From the NCBI RefSeq assembly GCF_900112005.1, contig NZ_FOKK01000005.1, positions 287,183 to 351,182 on the forward strand: DNA of 64,000 nucleotides. Reading direction: 5' to 3'. The stretch is from Algoriphagus aquimarinus. GTDB lineage: Bacteria > Bacteroidota > Bacteroidia > Cytophagales > Cyclobacteriaceae. Position 1 is the stretch's first letter. Each line of letters starts with the position of its first letter. The notes below the pieces were generated by a model, which was not told where the DNA came from, did no database searches, and saw only the letters and a program-made list of their open reading frames with translations. Below, piece by piece: positions 47,548-57,311 of the stretch. The translations under genes and the position numbers were made by a program.

Positions 47548-47599
47548 GTATTGTTAAATAGATATATCTAGTTATAGAAACTATAATTGATTATAAAAC

Positions 47600-49324
47600 A
47601 TGAAGAATTATAAATTAAAAGTCGGAGCTCTTTTGTCATCAGCATTGATGATGGTGGCAGTGAGCTGTAGCGATGAGTTTCTCGAGGTTCCAGCTACTGG
47701 ACAACTCGCAGAGGCACAATTGACCACCCTTGCTGGGCTTGAGGCATCTTTGATTGCGGCTTATTCTCAAGTAAATGGTAGGGGAAATAGACTAGCCTCA
47801 CCATCCAATTGGGTGTGGGGAAGTATCAGAGGTGGAGATGCCAATAAAGGAACAGATCCAGGTGATTTCAGTACAATTAACCCTATTCAGCGATTTGAAA
47901 TAAATGCTGCTTCGGGTGAAGTTGGATCTAAGTGGAATGGAGCTTATGAAGGAATCGCCAGATCTAATAACGTACTCAGATTGATGATGAGTAAGGCTGG
48001 TGATGTTACTGATGCTGATGTCGTGAGAATATCTGCGCAGGCAAAATTCCTAAGAGCACATTATTACTTTGAGTTGAAAAGAGACTATGGCAATACTCCA
48101 TATGTAGATGAAACTGTGGATTACGGTTCTGGTTTAGAAGAAATCAGTAATACTCAGGATTTATATCCTTTCATTGAAACTGATTTAAAGTATGCTGTGG
48201 CAAACCTTCCAGCTGTTCCTTCTCAAGTAGGTAGAATTAACTCATGGGGCGCCAAAGCACTATTAGCTAAAGTTTACTTGTATCAGAAGAAATATCCTGA
48301 AGCAAAAGTTCTTTTCGATGATGTAATTGCAAATGGTGTAACAAGTAGAGGAGATAAATATGATCTAGTTGAAAATTATGGTGAAATGTTTAGAGGAGCA
48401 AACGACAATCATAAGGAGTCAGTTTGGGTTTACCAAGCAGCTGCTAATACGGGATCGGTGAATAATGCTAATCCAGAATTTGATTTGAACTACCCATACA
48501 ATGGTGGTCCTGCAGGTTGTTGTGGATTCTTCCAGCCAAGTTTCACGTTTGTGAATTCATTTAGAACTGATGCTAGTGGACTTCCACTAGTTGACGGATC
48601 TTACAACGCCGCTGGCAACAGAGTTAAAAATGATCAAGGTATGGCTAGTAAGGATGCGTTTACTCCAGATCAAGGCAACTTGGATTCAAGATTAGATCAT
48701 ACAGTAGGTAGAAGAGCTCTTCCTTACCTAGATTGGGATGATCATCCAGGTGCTGATTGGATTAGAAACCAACCAAACGGCGGACCTTATGCTCCAAAGA
48801 AATACATCTATGAAAAAGATGAAATCGGTAAATTCCAAGATGGGTCTAGCTGGACTGCTGGCTACACAGGAATGAACTTTATGATGATTCGTTTTGCTGA
48901 TGTGTTGCTAATGGCTGCTGAAGTAGAAGTAGAACTTGGAGGTTTGGAGAAAGCACGTGAATATGTGAACAGGGTCAGAACTCGTGCGATGAATTCAAGC
49001 TTAAAAAGAGAAGATGGTTCTTTGGCAGCAAACTATAAAGTTGGACTTTACACTGCTCCTTGGAGTAATGCAACAGCCGCTAGAGACGCTGTACGTTTCG
49101 AAAGAAAGTTAGAGCTAGGAATGGAAGGTCATAGATTCTATGATTTGGTAAGATGGGGTACTGTTCAAGCAGAAATGGATGCATATTTTGCTTTTGACGG
49201 ATCTATACTTCAGGCTGCACTTGGTGGTGCTAAATTCACTGACAAGTATAAGTTAGTTCCAATCCCTCAAGATCAAATTGACTTGGTAGGGCCTGATATT
49301 CTAATTCAGAATACTGGATTCTAA
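47600..49324 (+). CDS. RagB/SusD-family nutrient-binding lipoprotein (locus 2)
   Basis: 574 residues, the classical RagB/SusD type. Lipobox VSC with Cys23, then CSDEFLEVPATGQLAEAQLT; TPR-like LRAHYYFELKRDYGNTPYVD, WGAKALLAKVYLYQKKYPEAK; C-terminal MEGHRFYDLVRWG and FTDKYKLVPIPQDQIDL. Surface lid of SusC2. Followed by a strong terminator, so the pair is one transcription unit. Confidence 0.94.
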   Translation: MKNYKLKVGALLSSALMMVAVSCSDEFLEVPATGQLAEAQLTTLAGLEASLIAAYSQVNGRGNRLASPSNWVWGSIRGGDANKGTDPGDFSTINPIQRFEINAASGEVGSKWNGAYEGIARSNNVLRLMMSKAGDVTDADVVRISAQAKFLRAHYYFELKRDYGNTPYVDETVDYGSGLEEISNTQDLYPFIETDLKYAVANLPAVPSQVGRINSWGAKALLAKVYLYQKKYPEAKVLFDDVIANGVTSRGDKYDLVENYGEMFRGANDNHKESVWVYQAAANTGSVNNANPEFDLNYPYNGGPAGCCGFFQPSFTFVNSFRTDASGLPLVDGSYNAAGNRVKNDQGMASKDAFTPDQGNLDSRLDHTVGRRALPYLDWDDHPGADWIRNQPNGGPYAPKKYIYEKDEIGKFQDGSSWTAGYTGMNFMMIRFADVLLMAAEVEVELGGLEKAREYVNRVRTRAMNSSLKREDGSLAANYKVGLYTAPWSNATAARDAVRFERKLELGMEGHRFYDLVRWGTVQAEMDAYFAFDGSILQAALGGAKFTDKYKLVPIPQDQIDLVGPDILIQNTGF

Positions 49325-49346
49325 TTAGTTGATTAACATAATTTTA

Positions 49347-49378
49347 AAGGGGAGGCATAAGCCTCCCCTTTTTTTTTG
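49347..49378 (+). terminator. terminator of SusC/SusD operon 2
   Basis: 8-bp GC-rich stem GGGGAGGC / GCCTCCCC with ATAA loop and a long T run. Confidence 0.92.
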
Positions 49379-49465
49379 TTTAATGGCTAAAAAAGCTAAG
49401 TTTTATTTCTGATACGCGACCAAATGTGGTAATTTCAGAGCACCCAAGTACCCAATCTATTTACT

Positions 49466-52400
49466 ATGAAGTTTACTTATTCTGGCCTTTTGGTATTATT
49501 CCTTTTGGCTTTTTCTTCCTGCAAAAAAGATACTACTCTATTCGAACTTATACCCACTAGTACGACAGGAATTGATTTTAGTAATACAATTGTAGAATCT
49601 GACTCATTTAATATCCTCACTGATGAATATATCTTTAATGGTGGAGGGTTGGCAGTGGCTGATTTTGACAATAATGGGCTTCCTGATCTGTTTTTTACAG
49701 GAAACCAAGTTTCAAATAAACTATATCTGAATACTGGGGCATTTAAGTTTGAGGATATAACCGAGTCTGCTGGCGTAGCTGCAGCCAATCAATGGTGTAC
49801 AGGTGTCGCTGTCGTAGATATAAACGGAGATGGCTGGATGGATATTTATGTTGCCTCTGCAATGAAACTCGGTCCAGGTGAGCGGAATAATTTGCTTTTT
49901 GTGAACCAAGGTAAAAATGCTACGGGGCAAATTACTTTTAGAGAAATGGCAACTGAGTATGGTATTGCTGATTCAGGAAATGCAATGTGGGCTTCTTTTA
50001 TTGATTATGATTTAGATGGAGATTTGGATTTGTACGTGCTGAATAATGAGCAAAAGCGAAGTGTACCAAGTAATTATCGTCTGAAAATAACTGATGGATC
50101 TGCTATTAATAACGATAAGTTTTATAGAAATAATGGTGATGGTTCATTTACAGATGTGACCCTAGAAGCCGGGATTACCATAGAAGGATATGGATTAGGG
50201 GTAATGGTTGCTGATTTGAATAATGATGGCTGGCCGGATATTCATGTCAGCAATGATTATGTGACTAATGACATCCTATATATCAATAATCAGGATGGTA
50301 CTTTTTCTAATCAATCTAAGGAACGGCTGAGACATCAAAGCCAATTTTCTATGGGAGGTGATATTTCTGATTTTAACAATGATGCCAAACCAGATATTAT
50401 TACACTTGATATGCTGGGGGAGGATAATTATCGGAAGAAGACTACCATTGGAAGCAACTCTTACCAAGTATATATTAGCAACGAACAATGGGGCTATGAA
50501 TATCAATATGTTCGAAATATGCTTCACATGAATAATGGCGATAATGTGCCATTTAGTGAGATAGGAATGATGGCAGGCATGTATCAAACTGACTGGAGTT
50601 GGGCACCACTATTTGGAGATGTGGACAATGATGGCTATCGCGATTTGCTGGTTACTAATGGGTTTCCAAGAGATATTACAGATAAAGATTTTGCAAACTA
50701 TAGAGCGGATGTGGGAAGCGTTGCTTCTATCAGACAGTTGCTGGACTCTATTCCCATCGTGAAAATCCCAAACTATGCCTTCAGAAATAACGGCGATTTA
50801 ACATTTACTGACCAAGGAATCAATTGGGGATTAAATAAACCTTCTTTTTCCAACGGGGCTGCTTTTGTAGATCTGGATGATGATGGTGATTTGGATTATG
50901 TGGTAAATAATATCAATGATCCTGCATTTATATTTGAAAACAAACTCACAAATACGGAGCAAAAGAATAATTATGTGAGGTTGGAGCTGAAAGGCTCAAC
51001 TCATAATCCACAGGGGTTAGGGGCCAAAATTCTACTTACCCTTCCAAATGGAAATCAGCTCTATCAGGAGCAGCAGGTCGTAAGGGGATACATGTCGTCG
51101 ATAGATGAAGTGATGCATTTCGGAGTAGGAGCAGTATCAGAAATCACTTCTGTTCAGGTGATTTGGCCTGATGGGAAAGAAAGTTCTTTGGCAGATGTGA
51201 AGGTGAATCAACTACTTGAATTTGCGTATTCAGATGCAAAACAAGGGAAGAACAAGGTGGCAATAATTTCTTCAGAACCGAACAATACACTTTTTGAGGA
51301 AGTTTCGACGGCAAGGGGTATAGAGTATACACATGAAGAAGATGACAAAGTTGATTTCAATATTCAGCGCGTTATTCCGCACAAATTGAGTCAGTATGGT
51401 CCAAGCCTAGCTGCTGGCGATGTCAATGGAGACGGACTCGAAGATTTAGTGGTTGGATCAGCTTCTGGCTATGCTCCTCAGGTGTATATTCAAACCATAG
51501 AAGGGATGTTTTCAGCTAAGAATCTTATTCCTGAAGACGGGAATTTCTTTGAAGAAATGGGTATTCTGCTTTTTGATGTAGACAACGATTCGGATCTCGA
51601 TATGTACCTGGTAGGAGGAAGCAACGAGTTTTTGGGAGATGCCACGGAATACACAGATCGATTGTTTTTAAATGACGGCCAAGGAAATTTCTCTCTAGAT
51701 ATGAATTTCTCCTCTGTGAAAGCAAGTGGATCAGCGGTCCGTGGCGCTGATTTCGATGGAGATGGCTATATGGATTTATTCGTAGGCGGCCGGACTCCTG
51801 TGGCGCAGTACCCTTTTCCTGAGAGAAGCTTTCTGCTTAAAAATGTCAATGGTCAACTTCAGGATGTCACGGATGAAATTGCTCCTGGACTTCGCAAAAT
51901 AGGTATGGTAACGGATGCTATCTGGTCTGATGTGGATGCTGACGGGTTGGTAGATTTGGTTGTAGTAGGAGAATTGATGGAGATTTCTGTTTTCAAAAAC
52001 ACTGGAGACAAATTCACTAAATTGGAAAACACAGGCCTTGAAAATTACTTGGGCTGGTGGAATTCCATTACTTCTGGTGATTTCGACCAAGATGGAGATA
52101 CTGATTTTGTAGTAGGTAATCTAGGTGAAAACAACTCCCATCACCCAACGGCTGAAAGACCTGTTAAGATTTATGCTAAGGATTTTGATAATAATGGAAG
52201 TGTGGATCCTATCACTTTTGCTTACTACAAGGATCGTGAAGGTAATTACAACTCATTTCCAAGTCATTTCTGGGGAGATCTATATGGACAAAGCACGTTG
52301 TTTAGAAGGAAATTTGAACGTTATAAACTTTATGCACTAAGTACTGAGCAGTCTCTTTTCACTGAAAAAGAAAGAGAGGATGCATTAATTCTCACAGGAA

Positions 52401-52990
52401 ATTATGACAAGACAGCCTACATCGAAAATCTTGGTAATGGTAAGTTTCAGGTCAAGCGACTTCCAACTTTAGCGCAGGTAGCACCAGTAAATGGACTTGC
52501 TACTGAAGATGTAAATGGTGACGGGTATCCTGACGTGGTTCTGATTGGTAATGATTATGGCAATGAGATTTTTGTCGGTCGCCTTGATGCTCATTTGGGC
52601 TTGGTGCTTTTAGGAGATGGGAAAGGAGACTTTACCCCAATGAGCCCTAAGGAAAGTGGATTTGTAGTACCTGGAGATGGTAAAGCTTTGGTGAAAATAA
52701 CTTCAGCTCAAGGACAGCCGCTTCTCGTAGCTTCACAAAACCGGGGGAAACTCTTGATGTTCCAACATAAAAATCCCCAGACGAGTAAATCAATTACTCC
52801 AGGCCAGGAAGTAATGGCAGTGATTTTGGAATTGGAAAATGGTCTGAAACAGCGAATTGAAACCAGTCTTGGGTCTGGATTTCTATCTCAATCCGGAAGA
52901 GAAATCGTGCTTCCTAAGGGAGTGAAAGGAATTCAATTACAGGACTATAAAGGGAACCTGAAGCCTGTAGATATGAATTCCTTGGATTGA
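49466..52990 (+). CDS. giant FG-GAP/ASPIC repeat lipoprotein
   Basis: 1174 residues. Lipobox SSC with Cys19. At least eight FG-GAP/VCBS calcium-loop repeats of DxDxDGxxDL type (for example VADFDNNGLPDLF, FIDYDLDGDLDLYV, VADLNNDGWPDIHV, AGDVNGDGLEDLVV) arranged as two beta-propellers, and an ASPIC/UnbV segment (LKGSTHNPQGLGAKI, VQVIWPDGKESSLADVKV) around residues 510-590. FG-GAP/ASPIC lipoproteins accompany SusCD loci in marine Bacteroidota and are thought to bind or present large substrates. A terminator separates it from SusD2. Confidence 0.9.
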   Translation: MKFTYSGLLVLFLLAFSSCKKDTTLFELIPTSTTGIDFSNTIVESDSFNILTDEYIFNGGGLAVADFDNNGLPDLFFTGNQVSNKLYLNTGAFKFEDITESAGVAAANQWCTGVAVVDINGDGWMDIYVASAMKLGPGERNNLLFVNQGKNATGQITFREMATEYGIADSGNAMWASFIDYDLDGDLDLYVLNNEQKRSVPSNYRLKITDGSAINNDKFYRNNGDGSFTDVTLEAGITIEGYGLGVMVADLNNDGWPDIHVSNDYVTNDILYINNQDGTFSNQSKERLRHQSQFSMGGDISDFNNDAKPDIITLDMLGEDNYRKKTTIGSNSYQVYISNEQWGYEYQYVRNMLHMNNGDNVPFSEIGMMAGMYQTDWSWAPLFGDVDNDGYRDLLVTNGFPRDITDKDFANYRADVGSVASIRQLLDSIPIVKIPNYAFRNNGDLTFTDQGINWGLNKPSFSNGAAFVDLDDDGDLDYVVNNINDPAFIFENKLTNTEQKNNYVRLELKGSTHNPQGLGAKILLTLPNGNQLYQEQQVVRGYMSSIDEVMHFGVGAVSEITSVQVIWPDGKESSLADVKVNQLLEFAYSDAKQGKNKVAIISSEPNNTLFEEVSTARGIEYTHEEDDKVDFNIQRVIPHKLSQYGPSLAAGDVNGDGLEDLVVGSASGYAPQVYIQTIEGMFSAKNLIPEDGNFFEEMGILLFDVDNDSDLDMYLVGGSNEFLGDATEYTDRLFLNDGQGNFSLDMNFSSVKASGSAVRGADFDGDGYMDLFVGGRTPVAQYPFPERSFLLKNVNGQLQDVTDEIAPGLRKIGMVTDAIWSDVDADGLVDLVVVGELMEISVFKNTGDKFTKLENTGLENYLGWWNSITSGDFDQDGDTDFVVGNLGENNSHHPTAERPVKIYAKDFDNNGSVDPITFAYYKDREGNYNSFPSHFWGDLYGQSTLFRRKFERYKLYALSTEQSLFTEKEREDALILTGNYDKTAYIENLGNGKFQVKRLPTLAQVAPVNGLATEDVNGDGYPDVVLIGNDYGNEIFVGRLDAHLGLVLLGDGKGDFTPMSPKESGFVVPGDGKALVKITSAQGQPLLVASQNRGKLLMFQHKNPQTSKSITPGQEVMAVILELENGLKQRIETSLGSGFLSQSGREIVLPKGVKGIQLQDYKGNLKPVDMNSLD

Positions 52991-53752
52991 TTACTTGTAC
53001 ATTTCACCTTTCTTAGCCTCACAGATGTCTATCATTAGCTCGGCAACCTTATCGGTAACATCTTCTAAATATTTCCTCCCTTTTTCTGGGGAGGATTTTT
53101 TTGGATTACCAATTCCTGTGTCGGCTGATACCTCAGACCATTTTCGCTCTGCCCAAGCCCACTTTTCTTGCACGCCTTTTATCACGGATTTTTTCTCAGA
53201 CCCATCGCCAGCTTGATCTAGCGGCAAGACTAATTCTGGGTGTAAATGCATTACGATGGAAGTTTCCATTTCGTCCGCATGGTCTCCAGCTTCATCAAAG
53301 TATTTTGCTTTATCTAATGATTGAAACCAGTTGCAGGTGAACAACATCATTTCAGGGAATTTAAGCCCAAGTTCGCGAAGCATCGATTTGAAGTCATTTC
53401 CTCCATGGCTATTTAGGATCAATAGCTTCTTTGTGCCTTGCCTATCTAGAACAGTAATAATATCCTGAAGAATCATCAGCTGAGTACTTGGATTCAGATT
53501 TATATCTAAGTAAATATCAGACTGACCCGTATTTACACCAAAAGGAATCGTGGGCATGATCGTGACATTAGCTCCTTTTTCCCAAGCTTTTCTTCCAGAT
53601 TCACTAGCTACAGCGTCTGCTTCATACACATCTGTGCCATATGGCATATGATAATTATGAGCTTCAGTTGCGCCCCAAGGTAAAACTGCCAATTCAAAAC
53701 GATGATTTTTAAGAGTTTTCCAGTTGGATTCTGCGAGTAGGTAGGGTTTCAT
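52991..53752 (-). CDS. creatininase-family amidohydrolase
   Basis: 253 residues. Metal-site motifs: LPWGATEAHNYHMPYGTDV (Glu, His, Asp), LNSHGGNDFKS and GDHADEMETSIV. The family includes creatininase and the deformylase/hydrolases of F420 and cytokinin pathways, so the reaction cannot be named. Stop codons of this gene and the giant FG-GAP gene are directly adjacent (no intergenic base). Encoded opposite to the rest of the cluster. Confidence 0.85.
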   Translation of the reverse strand: MKPYLLAESNWKTLKNHRFELAVLPWGATEAHNYHMPYGTDVYEADAVASESGRKAWEKGANVTIMPTIPFGVNTGQSDIYLDINLNPSTQLMILQDIITVLDRQGTKKLLILNSHGGNDFKSMLRELGLKFPEMMLFTCNWFQSLDKAKYFDEAGDHADEMETSIVMHLHPELVLPLDQAGDGSEKKSVIKGVQEKWAWAERKWSEVSADTGIGNPKKSSPEKGRKYLEDVTDKVAELMIDICEAKKGEMYK

Positions 53753-53924
53753 AGGACTGTGTTCTTATTGAGGTTAGATGGGATTCGTCTGATAAATAAA
53801 TACTTATGATTGCGGTGAGCTTAATTTAGGCCATATCATTAATTGATTTTAAAGGAAATCAAGGATGATGAGCCTAATTAGCTTCAATTTTAATAATTTA
53901 AGGGCTGATTCTAAATTAAGTCTA

Positions 53925-54908
53925 ATGTCTCAAAGAAGAAAGTTTATCAAGCAATCCCTTATGGGCTCTGCTCTTTTCATACCAGGAGTTTCTACTATTG
54001 CTGAAGCTAAAGCTCCTTCGCTTTTCAAAGGTGAAAAACCATTAATCTTATCCACTTGGAATCACGGTTTGCCGGCAAATGCTGCGGCTGTGGAGAAATT
54101 GAAAACAGGTGGGAACATAATTGACGCAGTAGAAACAGGTGTGAAAGATACTGAGCTCGATTTGAGCAACTTGTCTGTAGGCTTGCAAGGCTTACCGGAC
54201 AGAGAAGGAATTACCACACTAGATGCTTCTATCATGTCAGGAGATGGTTCATGCGGTGCTGTAGCCTTTGTAAGACAGGTTAAACACCCAATATCTTTGG
54301 CAAGAGTGGTGATGGAAAAGACGCCGCATGTAATGATTGTAGGCGAAGGCGCCAGACAGTTAGCTATTTCGGAAGGTTTTCCTATTGAAAAAGAGGTGCT
54401 AAGTCCAAAAGCTAAAGAGGCTTATGAAAAGTGGAAAATCACCAGCCAATACAAGCCTGTTATCAATATTGAAAATCACGATACTATTGGAATGATCGGG
54501 ATGGACGCCAAAGGTAATATGGCTGGTAGCTGTACGACCAGTGGACTTTCGTATAAAATGCACGGTAGAGTAGGAGATAGCCCGATAATCGGCGCCGGAT
54601 TATTTGTAGATAATGAAGTCGGAGCTGCTACTGCCACAGGATTGGGTGAGTCTATTATTCGAATCTGCGGAAGCTTTTTAATCGTGGAATTGATGCGTCA
54701 AGGGCGTACACCACAAGAAGCATGTGAAGAAGCGGTGAAGCGTTTGATTGCAAAAAACAGTAAGAATATTAAAGATATACAAGCAGGTTTCCTTGCCATG
54801 AATAAGGATGGTGAAGTTGGCGCATATGCGGTTCATCCCGGATTTAACTTTGCGCAAGCAACTCTTCAGAAAAACGCAATGATTGATTCGGGCTCACATT
54901 TCAAATAA
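53925..54908 (+). CDS. N4-(beta-N-acetylglucosaminyl)-L-asparaginase
   Basis: 327 residues from the ATG at 53925, which starts a Tat-like signal (RRKFIK ... ALF ... AEA); an upstream ATG at 53865 adds 20 residues. Ntn-hydrolase of the glycosylasparaginase family: the autocleavage site is HDTIGMIGMD with catalytic Thr187, followed by GSCTTSGLSYKMHGRVGDSPIIGAG. It cleaves the GlcNAc-Asn bond of N-glycopeptides after self-processing into alpha and beta chains. Its stop overlaps the CutC start by one base. Expected in the periplasm. Confidence 0.9.
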   Translation: MSQRRKFIKQSLMGSALFIPGVSTIAEAKAPSLFKGEKPLILSTWNHGLPANAAAVEKLKTGGNIIDAVETGVKDTELDLSNLSVGLQGLPDREGITTLDASIMSGDGSCGAVAFVRQVKHPISLARVVMEKTPHVMIVGEGARQLAISEGFPIEKEVLSPKAKEAYEKWKITSQYKPVINIENHDTIGMIGMDAKGNMAGSCTTSGLSYKMHGRVGDSPIIGAGLFVDNEVGAATATGLGESIIRICGSFLIVELMRQGRTPQEACEEAVKRLIAKNSKNIKDIQAGFLAMNKDGEVGAYAVHPGFNFAQATLQKNAMIDSGSHFK

Positions 54909-55651
54909 TGAGTAAAATAATTTTAGAATCTCCCGTTTTCAATGTGGAAGCTGCCATGGACGCAGCAAATTTTGGTGTAGACAGATTAGAGCTTTGTGCT
55001 AATTTTCCTGAAGGGGGAGAGACACCTAGCGCTGGAATGCTTAAGTTCTTAAAAACCGAAATTGATATTCCAGTATTCGTAATGATTCGTCCTCGAGGTG
55101 GTGATTTTGCCTATTCTCAAAAGGAATTGATGGTGATGAAGCGCGATATTGAATTATTGGGAGCTCAAGGTGCGGATGGGTTTGTGTTTGGAGTGTTAGA
55201 TAATCAGGGTTTTGTGGACGTGGATTCATGTAAATCGCTTTTACGTGCAGCCTCAGGCAAGCCTTGTACTTTTCATCGGGCATTTGATGCATCTGCTGAT
55301 TATTTCGATTCTTTGGAGAAAATCATAGCCTGTGGTTTTGATCGTATTTTGACTTCAGGTGGTAAAAATTCTATTACTGAGGGGCTCGATACTTTGAAAA
55401 AATTAATGGTAAAGGCTCAGGGTAGAATCAGTATTATGCCAGGAGGAGGAACCAAACCTGAACATGTTTTAGAGTTGAAAAAAACAGGTTATTTGACTGA
55501 AATCCACGCCTCTTGTAAAACTTGGAAGTCTTCAGCTAATCAATATTTCAATCCGGATGTTTCATTTTCGGAGGATCCAAAATCTTTTACCCACCACTTA
55601 AGGATAGATCAGGAAACAGTTAATCAGTTTTTAGAGGTAATCAAAGAATGA
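54908..55651 (+). CDS. cutC: CutC-family protein
   Basis: 247 residues. TIM-barrel CutC fold: ESPVFNVEAAMDAANFGVDR, FVMIRPRGGDFAYS, CTFHRAFDASADYFDSLE, RILTSGGKNSITEGLDTL and IMPGGGTKPEHV. Long called a copper homeostasis protein, but direct evidence for copper binding in bacteria is weak and an enzymatic sugar-related role has been suggested. Translationally coupled to the glycosylasparaginase before it and the FG-GAP/cytochrome gene after it (ATGA overlap). Confidence 0.92.
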   Translation: MSKIILESPVFNVEAAMDAANFGVDRLELCANFPEGGETPSAGMLKFLKTEIDIPVFVMIRPRGGDFAYSQKELMVMKRDIELLGAQGADGFVFGVLDNQGFVDVDSCKSLLRAASGKPCTFHRAFDASADYFDSLEKIIACGFDRILTSGGKNSITEGLDTLKKLMVKAQGRISIMPGGGTKPEHVLELKKTGYLTEIHASCKTWKSSANQYFNPDVSFSEDPKSFTHHLRIDQETVNQFLEVIKE

Positions 55652-57192
55652 GGTTATTAAGCTTGACTGCAGTAGTTGTAGCGATTTTCTTGGTGTCATG
55701 CAACCCAATCTCTGAGAGGAAACAACCCCCTCCTTCACTGGAGCTGTTGGCTTCCATCGATTTGAATCTAAATGGGGAGCAGCTCGCAAATGCCTATTGT
55801 GCCAGCTGTCATGTGAAGCCTGAACCTGAAATTCTGGATAAAAATACATGGAAGGAGAAAGTACTTCCAGACATGAGAATGCGAATTGGACTTTATTTAC
55901 CGGAAGATTTTGGAAACTCGCTTCCAGAAGATTTGGGAGTCCCTCTGGGAGTTTATTCAAAGAGAGCATTGATTCGAAGAGAGGATTGGGATAAAATTCA
56001 AGCCTATTACATGGAAAATGCGCCAGACTCTCCTTTACCTCAGGCTAAAAAAGTAATTCCAAAGGTGGGAATTCCAGGATTTCAGGTTTCTCAGCCTGAT
56101 TTTAAAAGAACCAGAAGTAATCTATCCATTATGCTAAAAATTCATCCGGAAAGCGGGGATGTGTGGCTGGGAGATCGATTAAAGATGATTTATATCCTAG
56201 ATTCCAAAAAAGGATTTCAGATAAAAGATTCCATTTCAACTGACGTAGCCCCTGTGGATATCAGATGGAATGATGATGCTACTTTCGATCTGCTGACGAT
56301 GGGAAGAATGGATCCATCCAATGATTCATTGGGGAATATCTCCAAATTTTGGAAAGAAGGTCAGGTGTGGGAAAGTGAAGAGCTTTTAAGCAAGCTGATA
56401 CGGCCAGTAAATCTTGCTGTTGCTGATTGGAATGGAGATGGGCAGCTGGATAGAGTTGTTTCGCAGTTTGGAGATCACCTTGGGAAATTGAGTATTTATC
56501 TATCTGGAGCTACTACTCCTACAGAGGTGATTTTGAGAGCTCAGCCTGGTGCAAGGCGTGCAATAGCTATTGATTTTGATAAAGACGGCGATTTGGATGT
56601 GCTTGGCCTAATGGCGCAGGCGCAAGAAGGTGTTTATGTCTGGTTGAATGAAGGTGGAAATAAGTATAAAGAGAAAGTGTTACTTCGTTTTCAGCCTGCA
56701 TTTGGATCTAGTGACTTCCGGTTTGAGGATGTGAATAAGGATGGGTACAAAGATATTGTTGTCGTGAATGGAGATAATGCAGATTTGTCACAGGTGCTGA
56801 AGAATTTCCACGGGGTTCATGTTTTTTTGAATAATGGAGAAAATGAATTTGAGGAATCTTGGTTTTACCCCATGCATGGAGCGAGTGGGATTGAAATAGC
56901 TGATTTTGATGGGGATGGCGACCAGGATTTCTTCGTTTTGTCTTTCTTCCCTGATGATTCACAAGTGCCAAAGCAGAATTTAATTTATTTCCGTCAAAGT
57001 GAAAAAGGTGAATTTGAACCTTTCGTAATGAGTGAGAATTTTGAGGGGAATTGGCTTACAATGACATCCGGTGACGCGGATTTGGATGGCGATATTGACT
57101 TGCTTGTTGGTTCCTTCGAATTTGATGATCTATACAAAGGTGCTACTAAATCTTGGCGGCCATTTATTTACTTGGAAAACAGAAGGAATTAA
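55648..57192 (+). CDS. cytochrome c / FG-GAP fusion lipoprotein
   Basis: 514 residues. Lipobox VSC with Cys18. A heme-attachment motif CASCH (C51, C54, H55) in a short cytochrome c-like segment (about 38-140, with NTWKEKVLPDMRMRIGLYLP) is followed by FG-GAP/VCBS repeats (ADWNGDGQLDRV, IDFDKDGDLDVLG, EDVNKDGYKDIVV, ADFDGDGDQDFFV, GDADLDGDIDLLV). The combination of a heme and a beta-propeller is unusual. Last gene of the asparaginase-CutC-FG-GAP operon; a 17-bp palindrome follows. Confidence 0.86.
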   Translation: MRLLSLTAVVVAIFLVSCNPISERKQPPPSLELLASIDLNLNGEQLANAYCASCHVKPEPEILDKNTWKEKVLPDMRMRIGLYLPEDFGNSLPEDLGVPLGVYSKRALIRREDWDKIQAYYMENAPDSPLPQAKKVIPKVGIPGFQVSQPDFKRTRSNLSIMLKIHPESGDVWLGDRLKMIYILDSKKGFQIKDSISTDVAPVDIRWNDDATFDLLTMGRMDPSNDSLGNISKFWKEGQVWESEELLSKLIRPVNLAVADWNGDGQLDRVVSQFGDHLGKLSIYLSGATTPTEVILRAQPGARRAIAIDFDKDGDLDVLGLMAQAQEGVYVWLNEGGNKYKEKVLLRFQPAFGSSDFRFEDVNKDGYKDIVVVNGDNADLSQVLKNFHGVHVFLNNGENEFEESWFYPMHGASGIEIADFDGDGDQDFFVLSFFPDDSQVPKQNLIYFRQSEKGEFEPFVMSENFEGNWLTMTSGDADLDGDIDLLVGSFEFDDLYKGATKSWRPFIYLENRRN

Positions 57193-57207
57193 TGTTTTGT
57201 GTTAGTG

Positions 57208-57253
57208 ATAGTTTAAAAAATATAGTTCTGGTTAATTATATTTTTTAAACTAT
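57208..57253. terminator. 17-bp perfect palindrome, probable terminator
   Basis: Arms 57208-57224 and 57237-57253 pair perfectly (17 bp, AT-rich), loop 12 nt, with T-rich flank. Probably ends the asparaginase-CutC operon; AT-only stem is unusually long. Confidence 0.6.
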
Positions 57254-57311
57254 AATTTTTAATTGTGGTGTAGTTTCGGTAATTTATTCTTTCAACCTTA
57301 ATTTTTAACCT

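Noticed and set aside
54908..55651. copper-resistance role for CutC
   Set aside because: No copper chaperone, ATPase or regulator near it; the operon context is glycoconjugate-like.
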